From: Trachythela sp. YZ-2020
Taxonomy: Eukaryota; Cnidaria; Anthozoa; Malacalcyonacea; Clavulariidae
Assembly: GCA_016169945.1 (NCBI GenBank)
Contig: JADLSH010000015.1
Location: 365,198-429,197, forward strand
Direction: 5' to 3'
Length of the DNA: 64,000 nt
Positions within the stretch are counted from its first letter, which is position 1, and every line of letters starts with the position of its first letter. This document shows positions 43,960 through 56,391 of this stretch, one piece after another. Under the pieces are notes generated by a model, which was given only the letters and a program-made list of their open reading frames with translations, had not been told where the DNA came from and ran no database searches. The translations under genes and the position numbers were made by a program.

Positions 43960-44588
43960 CAGGGTGCCCCCAAAAGTCCCCCTTTAGAAATCACTCTTGT
44001 GCGTTATTATACCTTTGGGAATTTAATTTAATTGTACATGAACGGAGGAAGTATTTACAACTTCCCTTCGTCGAAATAATTTAACGCGACGTATAAGTTG
44101 TTACGACAAATACTCGTTGCTCTGCATGTAGCCAGTTGAACCATTCTTACACGGTAAGACGAATTTGTCATTTGATATTTTTGTGTTGCTGTTCGTTTTA
44201 GAAGCTATTTTAAATTAGTGATTTCTACAGGGTGTCCCAAAAAAGTCCCCTTTTAGAAATCACTCTTGTGCGTTATTATACCTTTGGGAATTTAATTTAA
44301 TTGTACATGAACGGCGGAAGTATTTACAACTTCCCTTCGTCCAAATAATTTAACGCGACGTATAAGTTGTTACGACAAATACTCGTTGCTCTGTAGTCAG
44401 TTGAACCATTCTTACTCGAATTGACGGCAAGACGAATTTGTAATTTGACATTTTTGTGTTCGTTTTAGAAGCTATTTTAAATTCCCAGAGGTATAACAAT
44501 GCACGTATAATAAACAAAATAGTGATTTATATAGGGGGACTTTTTGGGGGGACACCCTGTATAGGGGGACTTTTTGGGGGACACCCTG
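43960..44588. mobile_element. Mariner-type MITE 3, tandemly duplicated
   Basis: Starts CAGGGTGCCCCCAAAAGTCC directly after the previous element. A second start, CAGGGTGTCCCAAAAAAGTC, appears at 44229 and the following 230 bp repeat 43975-44210. The right end GGACTTTTTGGGGGACACCC is itself present twice (to 44559 and 44588). All ends abut TA. Confidence 0.5.
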
Positions 44589-44664
44589 TATTGCGCTATA
44601 ACCGTTATTACACAATTTATTATATACACGACAAAATTACTGCAATCTGATTGGTTAAGAGGAG

Positions 44665-45125
44665 TGCAATTATTCATTAATTGCACTCCTGGGGAGTGCA
44701 ATTAATGATTTGACAAAACAAAATGACGGACTACTTCGTAAACAATACCAAGAATGAGGAAGTCTGGCTTCCTTTATTAAACGTTCAAAAGGGCACTGTG
44801 AGTTGGTTTAAAGGATGGTTTAAAGGCAAGAATGGGCTTTCTGACGAAATTACGACGTTGAAATGGAAAGTTATCGACCTGAATACTTGGATAAAGCTTT
44901 TCAAAAGTTTTTACTACGGAAAGGTGCGAACAAAGCTATAATATTGTCATGCATATAATAAATAAATAATCACACGGGCAAGTAGTGCAATTAATGTTTA
45001 AAACTTCTCGTGATATTTAAAAAATGTGCCAAATTGCACTCGCCCGACGGCTCTTGCAATTTTGTGCACATTTTTCAAATATCACTCGTACTTTTAATCA
45101 TTAATTGCACTTCTTCCCGTGTGAT
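44665..45125. repeat. Repeat rich in GTGCAATTAATG/CATTAATTGCAC
   Basis: Six or so copies of GAGTGCAATTA or its complement lie at both ends, forming hairpins (44672-44696 and 44995-45118). Between them is a 72-residue + frame, MTDYFVNNTKNEEVWLPLLN, KGTVSWFKGWFKGKNGLSDE (44723-44941), possibly a remnant first exon. Unknown family. Confidence 0.5.
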
Positions 45126-45619
45126 TACCTATACTAACTATTAAACATTAAATTTACAATCCCGTTTTCTGCTAATGCTCGTGAGTTATTTAAAATAATA
45201 AAATTATACCCTGCTCTAGATTACATAAATATTACATTTACCATACCATTGAGTAAGACAAGTGAAAAAGCCAAGCGAAATTTGGCATGAATTTACTACA
45301 GTTTGCCGTACACACAATACGATTGGTACGCAATTATAGCTTGAATCACACAAAAGTCACAATTACTCAAATGTTACTGTACTCTGCATATAAAGTGGTT
45401 TTTCGGTCCCTCGATCCTTATTCAAACATTTGGTCTGTTAAAGCACCATATCAAGCAATAAGACTACAACACATAAAAAAACTCGACATGACCAGAACTC
45501 GAACCTAGCCATTTATCCAAATACTGGCCTCGTTCACTACGCGTCGTCGGCCTAATTTTTGCAAAATGTCTCGGTAATTCTAGCTAATTGACAGTTACAT
45601 ATTATATGAGCTTCCTTAC

Positions 45620-45920
45620 CTCACAAATATACCTGTAATAACTGATTCTGGTAAATGGTTTTCTTGTGAAGTATCCTCAAGTTGTAGCAAGATGTTCAGC
45701 AAATCAGTCATATTATTTCTTACAATGCTATTTTCCAACGCCCCGTGGTTGTCATTCTTCATCTCATTTGATAAAAGTTTTGTTGAACTCTGCACGTGAC
45801 ATTGAAGATATTTGATCAACTCTGTATTTCCACTCATTATCGCTGGGTAAAATATTGAACGTCCTTCAGCATGATATAACTTATCGTTTGAACCAAAATC
45901 TAGCTGGCTTTCGGTGTTAC
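45620..45920 (-). CDS. TRPA-like ankyrin exon (most upstream found)
   Basis: Two bases plus 99 codons and two bases, TTTTTTAG acceptor, GTAAGG donor. NTESQLDFGSNDKLYHAEGR then SIFYPAIMSGNTELIKYLQC is an ankyrin repeat; it ends ENHLPESVITGIFVR. The acceptor shows that further exons lie at higher coordinates, but I could not find them in 46-64 kb. Confidence 0.5.
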
Positions 45921-46352
45921 CTAAAAAATTGTTATTTTGGCATTACACAAAATCCAAAAATACAGTTATTAATACTGATAGCAGTAATTTTTTAGGGGAA
46001 CATTTCAAATATACTACAAGGTTTCGGATATTTTACTGTTCATATTGGGAGGGAATTAAGGTATATCGTTTAAATCGTTTAATTTCCAATACAATAGAAA
46101 AACAATCTGAAAAGGCTGGACTCGAGTGAAAAGTAGGAGATCTTCATTACTATCGACAACAGATTAACTGGAAATTTTAAAATGTCTGTTTACGACTATG
46201 TTTACAGTACGTAAGAATGATTGTTCATTTTTTCAGTAATTTCTACTCTTTGCGAGATTTCATGATTGATACCGAATAATTATGCTACGGTGTTAACCTA
46301 GCGTCTCAGACTTTCGAAAACGATGCACGTATGCATAAAATGTTGTTTCGTT
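45921..46352. other. Probable TRPA intron or upstream DNA
   Basis: No feature recognised. Confidence 0.5.
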
Positions 46353-46360
46353 TATGGTGG

Positions 46361-47647
46361 GATCTGATCTAAAACTCCACACGAGTCAGAACACGAGTGA
46401 ACACGAATGAACACGAGTGAACACGAATGAACACGAGTGAACACGAATGAACACGAATGAACACAAGTGAACCCGAGTGAACACGAATGAAATACAACTA
46501 AAAATGCCATTTAGGCTCTATAGATATTTAGTAAACAGGAAATAAACCCTAATTACCCAGTTTTATTAATTGAAAAAAGGCTTGGAAAAGTTAATTTATT
46601 GCGTGCTGCCGCTCAGTGTTCTACTCGGCATTTATTACAAGCGTTTTCTTTGGGCTAAATTACGACAGTTGACTACACAACTATTTGGAGTTTGGAAAAC
46701 GTGGTTGTCAATGTGGGATATTCTACTTTTGGTACATATGCATTTAGTTGTTGTTTGGACAATTGTTGTGTATATTTGATTTAATTTAGTTGCTATTTAA
46801 AGGCGAATATTGTTAATTTATTGTAATATTAATAACGTTAATTGTTAGCTAAACGCAAGCCATTTATGGAAATATAATGTACATTGACCATTTCACTTTT
46901 CAGTCCCGTGAGTCCACGTTGTGTTATTGATAATTATCATTTGAATAAAAATGCTTTCATTGTTGTTTGCTTACATATTTCAAATCATCCGACAATACCT
47001 TTTTGAAATTAAACGACATACAGATATGAATGAAAGAAAGCATTTTAATTCAAATGATAGTTAGCAATAACAGAACATGGACTGAAAAGTGAAATGGTCA
47101 ATGTACATTATATTTCCATAAATGGCTTGCGTTTGGCTATAACAATAACGTTATTAATATTACAATTAATTGACAATATTTGCGTTTAAATTGCAATTAA
47201 ATTAAATCATATACTTAAATATACACAACAATTGTCCAAACAACAACTAAATACATATGTACAAAAAGTAGAATTCCCCAAATTGACACCCACGTTTTCC
47301 AAACTCCAAATGGTTGTGTAGTCCACAGTCGTGTAGCCCAGAGTCAGAGAAAACGCTTGTAATAAATCCCGAGTAGAACACTGAGCAGAAGCACGCAATA
47401 AATTAACGTTTCCAAGCCTTTTTCAATAAATGACTGGAAATTTGGGGTTTTATTTCCTGATTCCTATATATTTATAGTGCCTAAGTGTCATTTGTAGTTG
47501 TATTTCATTCGTATTCACTCGTGTTCCACTTGTGTTCACTCGTGTTCACTCGTGTTCACCCGTGTTCCACTCCTGTCCACTGGTGTTCACTCGTCTTCAT
47601 TCGTGTTCACTCGTGTTCTGACTCGTGTGGAGTTTTAGATCAGATCG
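46361..47647. mobile_element. Foldback element with minisatellite ends and 8 bp target duplication
   Basis: Arms 46361-46950 and about 47000-47647 are inverted copies. Ends GATCTGATCTAAAACTCCAC and complement; TATGGTGG repeats at 46353-46360 and 47648-47655. Each arm has near its end a minisatellite of 10-mers GAACACGAGT/GAACACGAAT (about 13 units left, about 12 right). An 8 bp duplication fits hAT-like transposition. Short frames in the arms are mirrored and not convincing. Confidence 0.5.
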
Positions 47648-48164
47648 TATGGTGGGGATGATGATTATTGGTTTGGCGACATAAGTTATGGAAAGTGGGT
47701 AAATTAATAGCACTTTGTCGTCGTGGCAACAGTGTGATATGCCATCCTGGACGCATACCTGGGGCGAGGGTAACATTTCCGCTATGTAAAGTGAGAAGTT
47801 AGCCTGTCTAACTAGTTCGACGGGTGACGGTTCTGTTGTTATGTGCATGCGCGAGTGCTAGCCAATGACGCACTACTTAAGAAATAGAAAACGAGTTGCG
47901 TGCATTTATGGTGTTATAATGCACGCGGGGAATGTTGGGAGAACATGAAGGAAGCGTGTAATTAAAACAATATTTTGTTCATATTGTATTGATATTAGAG
48001 CGAAGCGAGAAAAATTGAAAAACCAATTGAAAAATATATGAACAATTTAAGGATTTATAAGGCCATGTACATTTGCAAGAGTCAGTTAATAATGATTTGT
48101 ACGAATCATGAATGGAATAAAATTTTGGAAAATGGGTGGTACAAAACGAGTCATTTTAGAAGTC

Positions 48165-48263
48165 ATATACAAACCTTGCAGTTCGGCCTTTATCAGATCT
48201 AAAACACTCGGCTGCCCCTCGATGTTTTAAATCAGATAAAGACCTCTCGCGCGGTTTGTATAT
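48165..48263. mobile_element. 99 bp hairpin MITE
   Basis: ATATACAAACC...GGTTTGTATAT with about 45 bp arms including CTTTATCAGATCTAAAAC. Loop of a few bases. No target duplication clear. Confidence 0.5.
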
Positions 48264-48640
48264 ATTACATATAAATATAGATGTTTTTACGCAGTATAAA
48301 ACAGGGTATAAAACAGCAAAAGTAATCAAAAGACTAGTTGTTTTAGCCATAAAATTCCAAAATATATGATGTATAGGTATTTTATTATACATTCAATAAA
48401 CTTCAAATTAATGCAAAACTCAACCTTCCGCAATAGAACGTTTCGAAAAGTTCTTGAAACATTAAAACTAAACTGCCTTTTAACTAGTTTTACCGAGAAG
48501 TTATTTTTGAAATGAAAGCAGTTGAAAATATGCAAAATGATTTCGTAAACATGATTTCGCTCTTTTTTTAATTTACAGTTTTTGATAATATAAAATATAC
48601 GATACTTTAACTTGGAATAAAATGAAAAACTATGTATATA

Positions 48641-50222
48641 CCGGGTGGGGCAAAAAAAAGTACGACTGTTCGATTTAGTATAACTTAAAAACTAAAAGAG
48701 CTATTACACGGGCTTCATTACATGGGCTTCGGTGGCGAAGTGGTTAGCGCACTTGCCTTTCACCTCTAAGGTCGCGGGTTCAAGTCTCAGTGAGAACTTT
48801 CTCAATGCGACTCGAACCCAGTCCTCAAGTGAAAAGAGTAAAGTCAACGCTCTGCCGAAAGTCGTGGGTTTTCTCCGTACTCCGGTTTCCCCCCAGGGAA
48901 AGTTGACAGGGTGGGTTAGGTAAAAGGGCCCACAGTAATTGGCATATGCTGGTGTGGTGACCCTGCCCTAGTTGGCGAAGCTAAATAAAATAAAATAAAA
49001 AAAAAAAAAAAAAAAAAAAAAAAACACTTAAACAAGTTGCTTTGCATTCAGCGATGTCTAACTTAAATTGTGATATATGCCATGTGCATTTTCGTGCAAT
49101 ATTGATCGAGATAGCTGCGTTTAAACTTGAGTAAACATTTTTGGAAGTGTCGAGAATTAGCTAAAAATGGCCTATTAAGGTGACTCGATATAGTAATCAC
49201 AAAAACCTTATTCAAGAATCGCGAAAACAAAACTTCATACTATATGTACAAACCCGCGTGAGCATTTGTGCGCGCGGGAGTATTAACGAAGAACTTCCAA
49301 AATTACCTGACGTGGGCAGTTGCTCGCGCCACCTCGCGTCATTACGCGTGTTATATGCTGTTTTCATGTCAATTGCTGACGTCATTAAAAAATTCCATTT
49401 TTGAAAAACAATGCGCTATATCTCATTATTTTGTCCGGTGACCTATGTTCAGATTTTGCATGCTGTATTGCAGCGCGAAAATCTTTCATTATACCAAAAA
49501 TAAAAAAATTCTGTAATGCCAAAAAAAATTTATTGAAGAAAACGACATTTTTGCCTTTTTCACAAAAATGGCATTACAGAAATTTTTTATATTTTGCTTA
49601 TTGTTAGTCTGTCTTGCAAGTAAAATAATGCACGAAAAAAAATTTGGGGTAACCATGCTTCTTTTCCAACTACACGAGGCGATAGGCTATTTTGGAGTGA
49701 ATTTCGTACGCGTATGTTGCCATAGCAACGAACTATGTGTTACTAAAACTAACATAATTTGAAAGTAGAAAGATCAAAATATATGAAAACCCCGATACCT
49801 GGTGAATAACACCTAAAAATACGGAGTTTAAAAATTTCAAAGTGTTGGACACCTGAATTTTCGAAAACTGTATCGATCCACCTGCATTTTACGTAAGTAT
49901 TCGTTTCCATGAAGTGAAGTTGAAGTTAGAAGGCCAAATGTTAGAATAAAAGAGCATATCTATTCAAGAAACATTTCTAACTTCAACTTCACTTCATTTA
50001 AATAATACTTACGATAAAATGGTAACGGTTATCAAATTAGTTTAATAGGCCGTTTTTAGCTAATTCTCGACAGTTCCAAAAGTGTTTAGTCACGTTTAAA
50101 CGCAGCTATCTCAGTAAATATTGCATGAAAATGCACATGGTATATATCAAAATGTGTAATAGCTCTTTTAGTTTTTAAGTAATACTAAATCAAACAGTCG
50201 TACTTTTTTTTGCCCCACCCGG
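48641..50222. mobile_element. TA-flanked element (mariner-type) containing a SINE
   Basis: Ends CCGGGTGGGGCAAAAAAAAG and complement, TA at 48639-48640 and 50223-50224. Long arms: left 48641-48715 and 49060-49180, right 50035-50222. The left arm is split by the SINE. Between the arms is a hairpin (49890-50020) with AAGTGAAGTTGAAGTTAGAA and its complement. No transposase frame. Confidence 0.5.
48721..49023 (+). mobile_element. tRNA-derived SINE with poly-A tail
   Basis: tRNA-like head with A box TGGCGAAGTGG (48733-48743) and B box GGTTCAAGTCT (48777-48787), so transcription by RNA polymerase III is expected. A central box TTTCTCCGTACTCCGGTTTC follows, then GGGCCCACAGTAATTGGC and an AAATAAAATA-rich end with about 39 A. 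The 3' part matches the LINE end at 11805-11900, so that LINE's enzyme probably mobilised it. Inserted in the left arm of 48641-50222. Confidence 0.5.
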
Positions 50223-50610
50223 TATAATAGCAACAGTTTTTAGAGCAACAAATACATCAACAATCTATATACTAAAATTATGTTATAAAGTAAAAGCGAT
50301 AAAATTCGTTCCACAGGTTTTCCTAAAGTTTCAAAAAGCGACTTTTAATTCATGTAGACTTTCTCATGTTTTTCTATAGACTATAATCTCACTCATTCCA
50401 GTCCTGACAATCCGCCATACTTTTGAAATCAGTGAGATGACCACCAATCACCAATGAACGATGAACCATAGCGACGCGTGCGCAATCAATTATGAACTTT
50501 GAAAACGGCTAGCTCTCTTTTTCACGGGTGTAAATAGCCAAGCAGAATTATTACACTTGCCACAGGCTGACGCCCGGAACGGCGCATACGCGCCGCTAAT
50601 TGGCTAGGAG

Positions 50611-51129
50611 ACTAGGAGACTGAGTAATAACAGTAGCCAAAATGAGTAGAGCCCCAGCCAACATAAAAATTGTGCCAAAATATAGTTTGAAGCCATTGTT
50701 TGTTACAAGCTATCAACCTGATTTTCGAGAAGTTTAAATGTTGGTGAACAAGATATACCTGTTAATTGACATCTCTGATTTTGACTATACAGACGAAGAT
50801 CAAGGAAAATAACTTTTTAACTTTGTCTATAAAATTAAAGTACTATGCATATGCAAGATTTCTTCCTTAGTCAGAATAGTTAGTACGACGAAACTTTTTT
50901 GAACAAAAAGTCGAGAAAGTATATCTTTTCTGTTTACATGCAGATTATACGCCGTGGCCGACGCTGGAGCCCAAAGTTTTAAATTTATATTTAATCAATT
51001 TAATCGCCGCTTATGTCAAGGTGGCATATGTTTGCATTGCTGGCAGTTCTTTCTGTTTGGAGGTAATCCGTATCCGTCTGAACAAACTTTGCTTTGAGCA
51101 AACAATTGTATATTTTCGACAGAATGTTA
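50611..51129. other. Stretch without features
   Basis: No gene or repeat recognised. Confidence 0.5.
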
Positions 51130-52157
51130 TCCCCGAGCCAGCGCGAAGCTCCGTGCGAGGGTACTAAATTCCGCTCGGATATTTACACCCGGGTATGTGA
51201 CAACGTAGCGGAATGCAAAGTCGTCCGCCAATAAGTCACGGACTCTACGTCATGGACGGTTTTCTACTTTATGCACATGCACGAGTTTAGGCCGATAAAA
51301 AACTGCCAACGAACAACCTCATCATTGGCAAAGACAAATAATTTGTTTTTAATATAACGTCAGAAACTTAACTGCCATTTTGTAAACTTTCTTTTAAAAT
51401 GTTTTGTACACTGTTTTGTACCCAGGAGTCGGGAAATAATACATACAAATAAAGTTTTCAAAGTAAGATAAATGAAATTTTTTAGAGGACTTTCACTTGT
51501 TAAAGTCAACAGGAGGAAAAGCAGTCAAAAGACTGAAAAAAGGAAACGATTTTCGAGTTTTAAAGCATTATAAGTGTCTATTTTGCATACTTGCTTTTGC
51601 TATTTTGCATACTTGCTTTTGCTATTTTGCATACTTGCTTTTGTGAATTTGAAACTGCGTAGGTCATCCTGTGTGGTCAATACAACATTGACGGACTAAT
51701 TTTAAAAAGTATTTTCTATTGATTCAAATACGTTGTGGAATAAGAAACAACATATTAAATCTCAAAAACTTCCTTTCAAAACTAGTGCGAAAACGAAGTA
51801 TAAAAATACTGTTAAAAAAACAGTTGAAGTTTTACGAAAATTTCGAAACGTTTTGTGAGACGTGTATTCGTCTAAGGTTTAATTTTACAGTAAATCAAAG
51901 CTAAAAGAGTACATAATAACCTACCTACTTTATATAGTTGGGCACTTGATAATTTTATAGTTAAAAGTACAAATCTTATCAATATTTCACCATTGTGTAC
52001 ATATTTACAAAATATATATACAGTGTTGTCGTGTTGATTGCGTTGCGTGTTACCATGGTTACAGTGATCGGCTTAGTAATTCATGTTACAATAACTTTTG
52101 GGGAGTAAATGGTTTGGTTCGAATGGACGAGGGAATTCTGCATGCATATATTTCTAT
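51130..52157 (+). mobile_element. Non-autonomous Helitron-like element, type 1
   Basis: Preceded by A, starts TCCCCGAGCCAGCGCGAAGC; the 3' end is mutated (TTTCTAT instead of TTTCTAG). The hairpin is weakened by a C-to-T change (GCTCC). Carries a 21 bp triplicate at 51576-51644. Confidence 0.5.
51576..51644. repeat. Triplicated 21-mer in Helitron
   Basis: CTATTTTGCATACTTGCTTTTG three times in tandem. Other copies of the family have one unit, so it is a recent local expansion. Confidence 0.5.
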
Positions 52158-53375
52158 TACAATAAAAACAATGTTAACACTTTCTCGACGGATGTATTGT
52201 ACATGGTGTCTCAAAAAAAAGGTAATCCAACTTCAGCACGCTATTGTGTGTAAATGACTTGGTAACTCGATTTTTTTATATTAAGAAAGATCAGGCTTTT
52301 AGCTGTTGAATGACACGTTTTTCATCCATTTTGAAGAAACAATGAGCAAATACGAGTCTGATAAAAATTCTTTAACCCGCATAAAAATTATTAAAATTAT
52401 TTAGCCCGGGCCCCGTGTATTTTGCTCCCCCTGCCGTCCCCCCCCCCGGACCTTACTCCATGATATAATATAACCAGCCGCATGAATAACACGGCCACAG
52501 GCGTATTGAGACAGGTTTTCTATATTGTGTTTACCTAATGTGTAAGTATTTCCTACTGACTAGCGCTTTGGCAAAACAGAGCTATTTCGCTATCAGCATA
52601 TGGCATTTAAAACGTCGTTTAATATATACGTCGTGTTACCCGTGAACGAAAACTATGGACATATTTTAGACCTAAACAATTAAGAAACTGCAAGTGCAAC
52701 TACAAAACTCAAAGCCTATAGCCATTGCAAAATCTAGCGATTTTGCGAGACTAATTGCTCGGCCAAATAGTATAATGTAATTTAGTCGACGTCGACTCTT
52801 TAGTTTAATACTACATGTAATACGAGTATAAGCATGCATAGGTACTATGTAATATTGTTGAAATTTCATACAGCGTTGAAATATTAATCACTGATAGAAA
52901 AAGGCTTACCATGGAGTAGGTTGAAGTGAAAGGCCTTGATATTATCCTTTTTGTATTACTAACTTCGTCAGAACAGTCAAGGTGCACAATGAAATCACAA
53001 AAGTCTACTCACCGCTAATGACATTTTTCAATATTATAAACAGGCATTATGCATGGTTATTTCTATGTAGACAATACTTGTTTTTTGATGATATGACGCA
53101 GGGACGATCATGCATGACTGATTAGTATTCCTACTTTTAATAAAGATCTTTGAGAGAAAACAGTTCGCTGACGTGTTTGTGGGCAATTGCTTAATGCGAA
53201 ATGTCGAAATTTCAAGTATAAAAAAATAGTCATTTCAAGATAAACTATCGGATTTGTACATATATTGTTGTACATAGCAATAACATTCGCAAATATAGAT
53301 TCTGCTCTGAATACTATTAATATATAATCTAGTAACTACAATACTTAAACGTGCGGTGCCAGTGTGGGTAGACTA
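52158..53375. other. Stretch with little recognisable content
   Basis: A single mariner-type end may lie at 52203 (ATGGTGTCTCAAAAAAAAGG). G/C runs near 52430. The - frame 52672-52869 has no support. Confidence 0.5.
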
Positions 53376-53848
53376 CAGGGTGTATCAAAAAAACTGCAAA
53401 TACCATAATTTGTATATGCACGAGATCATACATTAGAATTTCAATGGCTGTGCAAATAATTACGCTTCTGGGATTTGAAAATACGTTTCCCAGGGGTATC
53501 AAAACAAGCACACAAAGTGAATTAAACTTATGAGTTCGATTACGAATGGCTCAGTTAAGAACAGAACTAAGAGAATTTCTTGTTTTAAACGTATACGAGC
53601 AAACTCAACTTCCGTCTAAAATCGTGTTTATTGGAAAAGCACATAACCCTAGGGTACGCAAAACACAATGGTTAGGGAGCGTTAGTAAACATGATCGACC
53701 GTAGGCAAAGCAAATTGTGTCTAACAAACAAATTGAAGTACAACGTATTTTCAAATCCCAGAAGCGTAATTATTTGCACAGCCATTGAAATTCTAATGTA
53801 TGATCTCGCATACAAATTATGGTATTTGCAGTTTTTTGACACACCCTG
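53376..53848. mobile_element. Mariner-type MITE, relative of 43525-43955
   Basis: Same ends (CAGGGTGTATCAAAAAAACT) and first 190 bp as MITE 2; the centre differs (53560-53735), so it is either a longer version or carries unrelated filler. TA on both sides. Confidence 0.5.
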
Positions 53849-53884
53849 TATAAGACTGAAAGATTCGGCGGTTGATTGTTATGT

Positions 53885-54085
53885 AAAACTACCTGAAAAA
53901 TACCATAAGAACTTCAACGTTTCGAGCGAAGGCCCTTCGTCAGGAAGGGCCTTCGCCCGAAACGTTAACGTCATGCCAATGAAATGTCGAAATGTTAGTG
54001 ACAACTGGGAAGTCCTACTAACTTCCAGACGAAGGGCTTTCGCTCGAAACGTCGAAGTTTTTATTGTATTTTTCAGGTAGTTTTG
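53885..54085. repeat. Nested hairpin with CGAAGGGCCTTCG core
   Basis: Outer arms 53885-53942 and 54027-54085 (AAAACTACCTGAAAAATACC and complement) enclose an inner hairpin GGCCCTTCGTCAGGAAGGGCC. MITE-like; no clear target duplication. Confidence 0.5.
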
Positions 54086-56391
54086 CACACTACAATAAAA
54101 CGTAGTTTCAATAAGAAATCAATTCATCTCAATTTTCAGGCTTCATCAATTTAATCCCATTGTCACGGGAACTGGTTTATGCAATAGCGAAATTACAGTG
54201 CGATTAACCGCCAAATTAATATATTTTGGTATACATATATAATATTTTGGTAAAGGTCTATTGGTGCAATTTATTGTATAGAAGTCTCATCTTCATCAGT
54301 TTTCTCAGTGTCAAAGGTGCAGGTGCGAAGGCAATTCCAATTGGTACATTTGAACCCTGCTCGACTGTCGTAATCAGCCAAACCTGCAATCTTGGACATA
54401 ACACTTGATCGAGACCATTACTGCAATATTGCAAAGTTAATGTACACTGACAAAACAAGTTTCGTGACACCCTCTCCCCAGTTCAATGTTGTGAACAATC
54501 CAAAATTTATCATTTACCGTGACACAAGCTCAACCTTGAGTTTAGGGGAGTGGAGGCTTAAGAAACACAACAAAACTTGACAGGGCATTTAGGGAGTGGA
54601 GGCTTAAGAAACACAACAAAACTTGACAGGGCATTTATCATAAGGGGTTATGCGAATTTTGTATATAGAGGGAAAGGCAGTCCCAAACCATGATGTCCAA
54701 GATTCTCTGAATGTAAAAATTTTGCTTGCATGGGAAATGTTTGTTAGTTATGGTTAGAGAACCACAATCATATATTTGTGTTATGATGGAGGAATAATTA
54801 TTTGCTAAATTCTACATTGCAAGTATTATAATGAACCGAAATGTACAACCATATTACCAATTGTTGCAGACCATACATATTTGATATTTATATTGTAAGC
54901 AAAGAAAAATGTATTAATTAGGACATAATATACACGTTCAGATAAAAGTAAACTGTTTATTAGACTTATGGTAAACTGAATTTCTAAATGAATTTATTCC
55001 ATGTCATCATTGAAAGCTTTGTATAGAAACATATCCAACACTTGGCATACACAAATTGATCATGATTGGTAACAGGGTTTGCTTTACGAAACGGCAATTC
55101 ACATTAATATGCAAACATTCTCCAGGATATCGGAGCCGCTTAGCTATTGCTAAACATAGTGACGAAGTTCAGAAAAAAAGAAACGAAATTATTGTCATGC
55201 TCAACCCTGCATACCGGGCTATTTTAGTAGAGTAACATCATTTTTCACGGGTTATATAATTGCAGTAGAGACCACTGATTGAGAACAAAGTACCGCACTA
55301 CGATACGGAATCGCGAGTATGTTCCTATGATTTTAGGAGCATAAACGTGATATAATAAGATATAAGATTATTTCAAACGATTAACGAAAATATTTGATGT
55401 CGTTTCAACGGTTAACGGGCATATAGCAGCGAAATATTATACTAAATGATAGGTCTATACATTGTTTTAAATTGGTTCGCCGTTAACCGTTGAAAAGCCC
55501 TTGACCGTACTTTTATCCAACAATGATGAATATTACAGTTGGTTAACAGTTCAATAAAAATCTTGGCATAAATATCATTTTCAAAGACGAGTTTGGGATT
55601 TATGTGCCAAACAAGGACAGTATTACGACGGGAAAATCTCTACCTATTGACCGAAAACTCAGTTCTATACAACAATATTTGAGTGATTTATGGTCTTGAA
55701 AGACAAGCAAAATTGTATTTTCGATAATTACTATATTTTAATATGCCAGTAATTCCGTCGATCATAAATTCGGCCCCTCGAGTGTTTTTCAGCATAAAAT
55801 CATTAGCTTGGTCTTTCAAAATATTCCTGATAGACGACGTTTCAGGAAAATACCGAAATATTCAAAAGTTTTTGTTCATGTTCTCAACGTGCCTCACCCA
55901 AGCGTGAAGACAAACCGAAGTACATGTTTTCTCAACCAAAACTACAGGTTGATTGCACCCTACGGACATATGGGAACCGGTAATTGATTCCTACGGTCCA
56001 AAAGCCCGGTAGCTTGATTTTCATGTGTTTTTAGCTAAAGGTAAACATAATATCACAAAAATTTTAAATTATTAAAAATATTTCTGCTTGCCCTATAGAG
56101 ACGAAACTTTCCACATATAAACGCTTGAATATAAGCTACATGTCTGTAAAAATATATGAGAGAAATTCCAAAACGATTTAGAGATATTCAAGATTTCGTT
56201 CCTAATTAATGTGATGAAGTAAGTTTGCCAAAGTTTTGGAGTTTTAGTGCTATCTTTTCGCTTGCGTAATATTTAGACGGCAGTGCGTTAGACCCCCGTT
56301 CAAAAGATTGTGTTGTAAGGATTTCAAAGGGTGTTTTGTTACAAGGGGGATAATACTTGCTGAGAAAGTCGCATTCAAAATACTGAACAAA
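54086..56391. other. Stretch without genes
   Basis: Only a recent 46 bp tandem duplication (54544-54638, AGGGAGTGGAGGCTTAAGAA...) is notable. No supported coding sequence. Confidence 0.5.
54544..54638. repeat. Recent tandem duplication, 46 bp x 2
   Basis: Two copies identical except at the first bases. Could also be an assembly artefact. Confidence 0.5.

Larger units (their letters stand above)
27223..45920 (-). other. TRPA-type cation channel gene (ten exons found)
   Basis: Gene span on the - strand. Exons in order: 45620-45920, 39205-39367, 38585-38671, 37081-37352, 33609-34030, 33259-33394, 31128-31361, 30624-30715, 30024-30269, 27223-27531. Every junction except those around 33609-34030 is in phase. 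The product has ankyrin repeats, a linker, six membrane segments and a TRPA-like pore; the family forms tetrameric plasma-membrane channels that pass Ca2+ and Na+ in sensory cells. Upstream exons (more ankyrin repeats, start codon) and the C-terminal exon after 27223 are not identified. It could be TRPA1-like or a cnidarian-type TRPA relative. Two lesions in one exon leave open whether it is a functioning gene. Confidence 0.5.
47660..50610 (-). mobile_element. Type 2 Helitron relative, degenerate, with nested insertions
   Basis: Blocks at 48390-48635 and 50225-50600 match the 19.6 kb and 59-62 kb copies in reverse orientation (TTTAACTTGGAATAAAATGA; GACTTTCTCATGTTTTTCTA; CACCAATCACCAATGAACGA). 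Its 5' terminus is decayed around 50600 (no TCCCC), and the CTAG end was not found, so bounds are approximate. It is interrupted at 48641-50222. Confidence 0.5.

Noticed and set aside
48721..48795. A functional tRNA gene
   Set aside because: A and B boxes are present, but the acceptor stem does not pair and a SINE body with poly-A follows.
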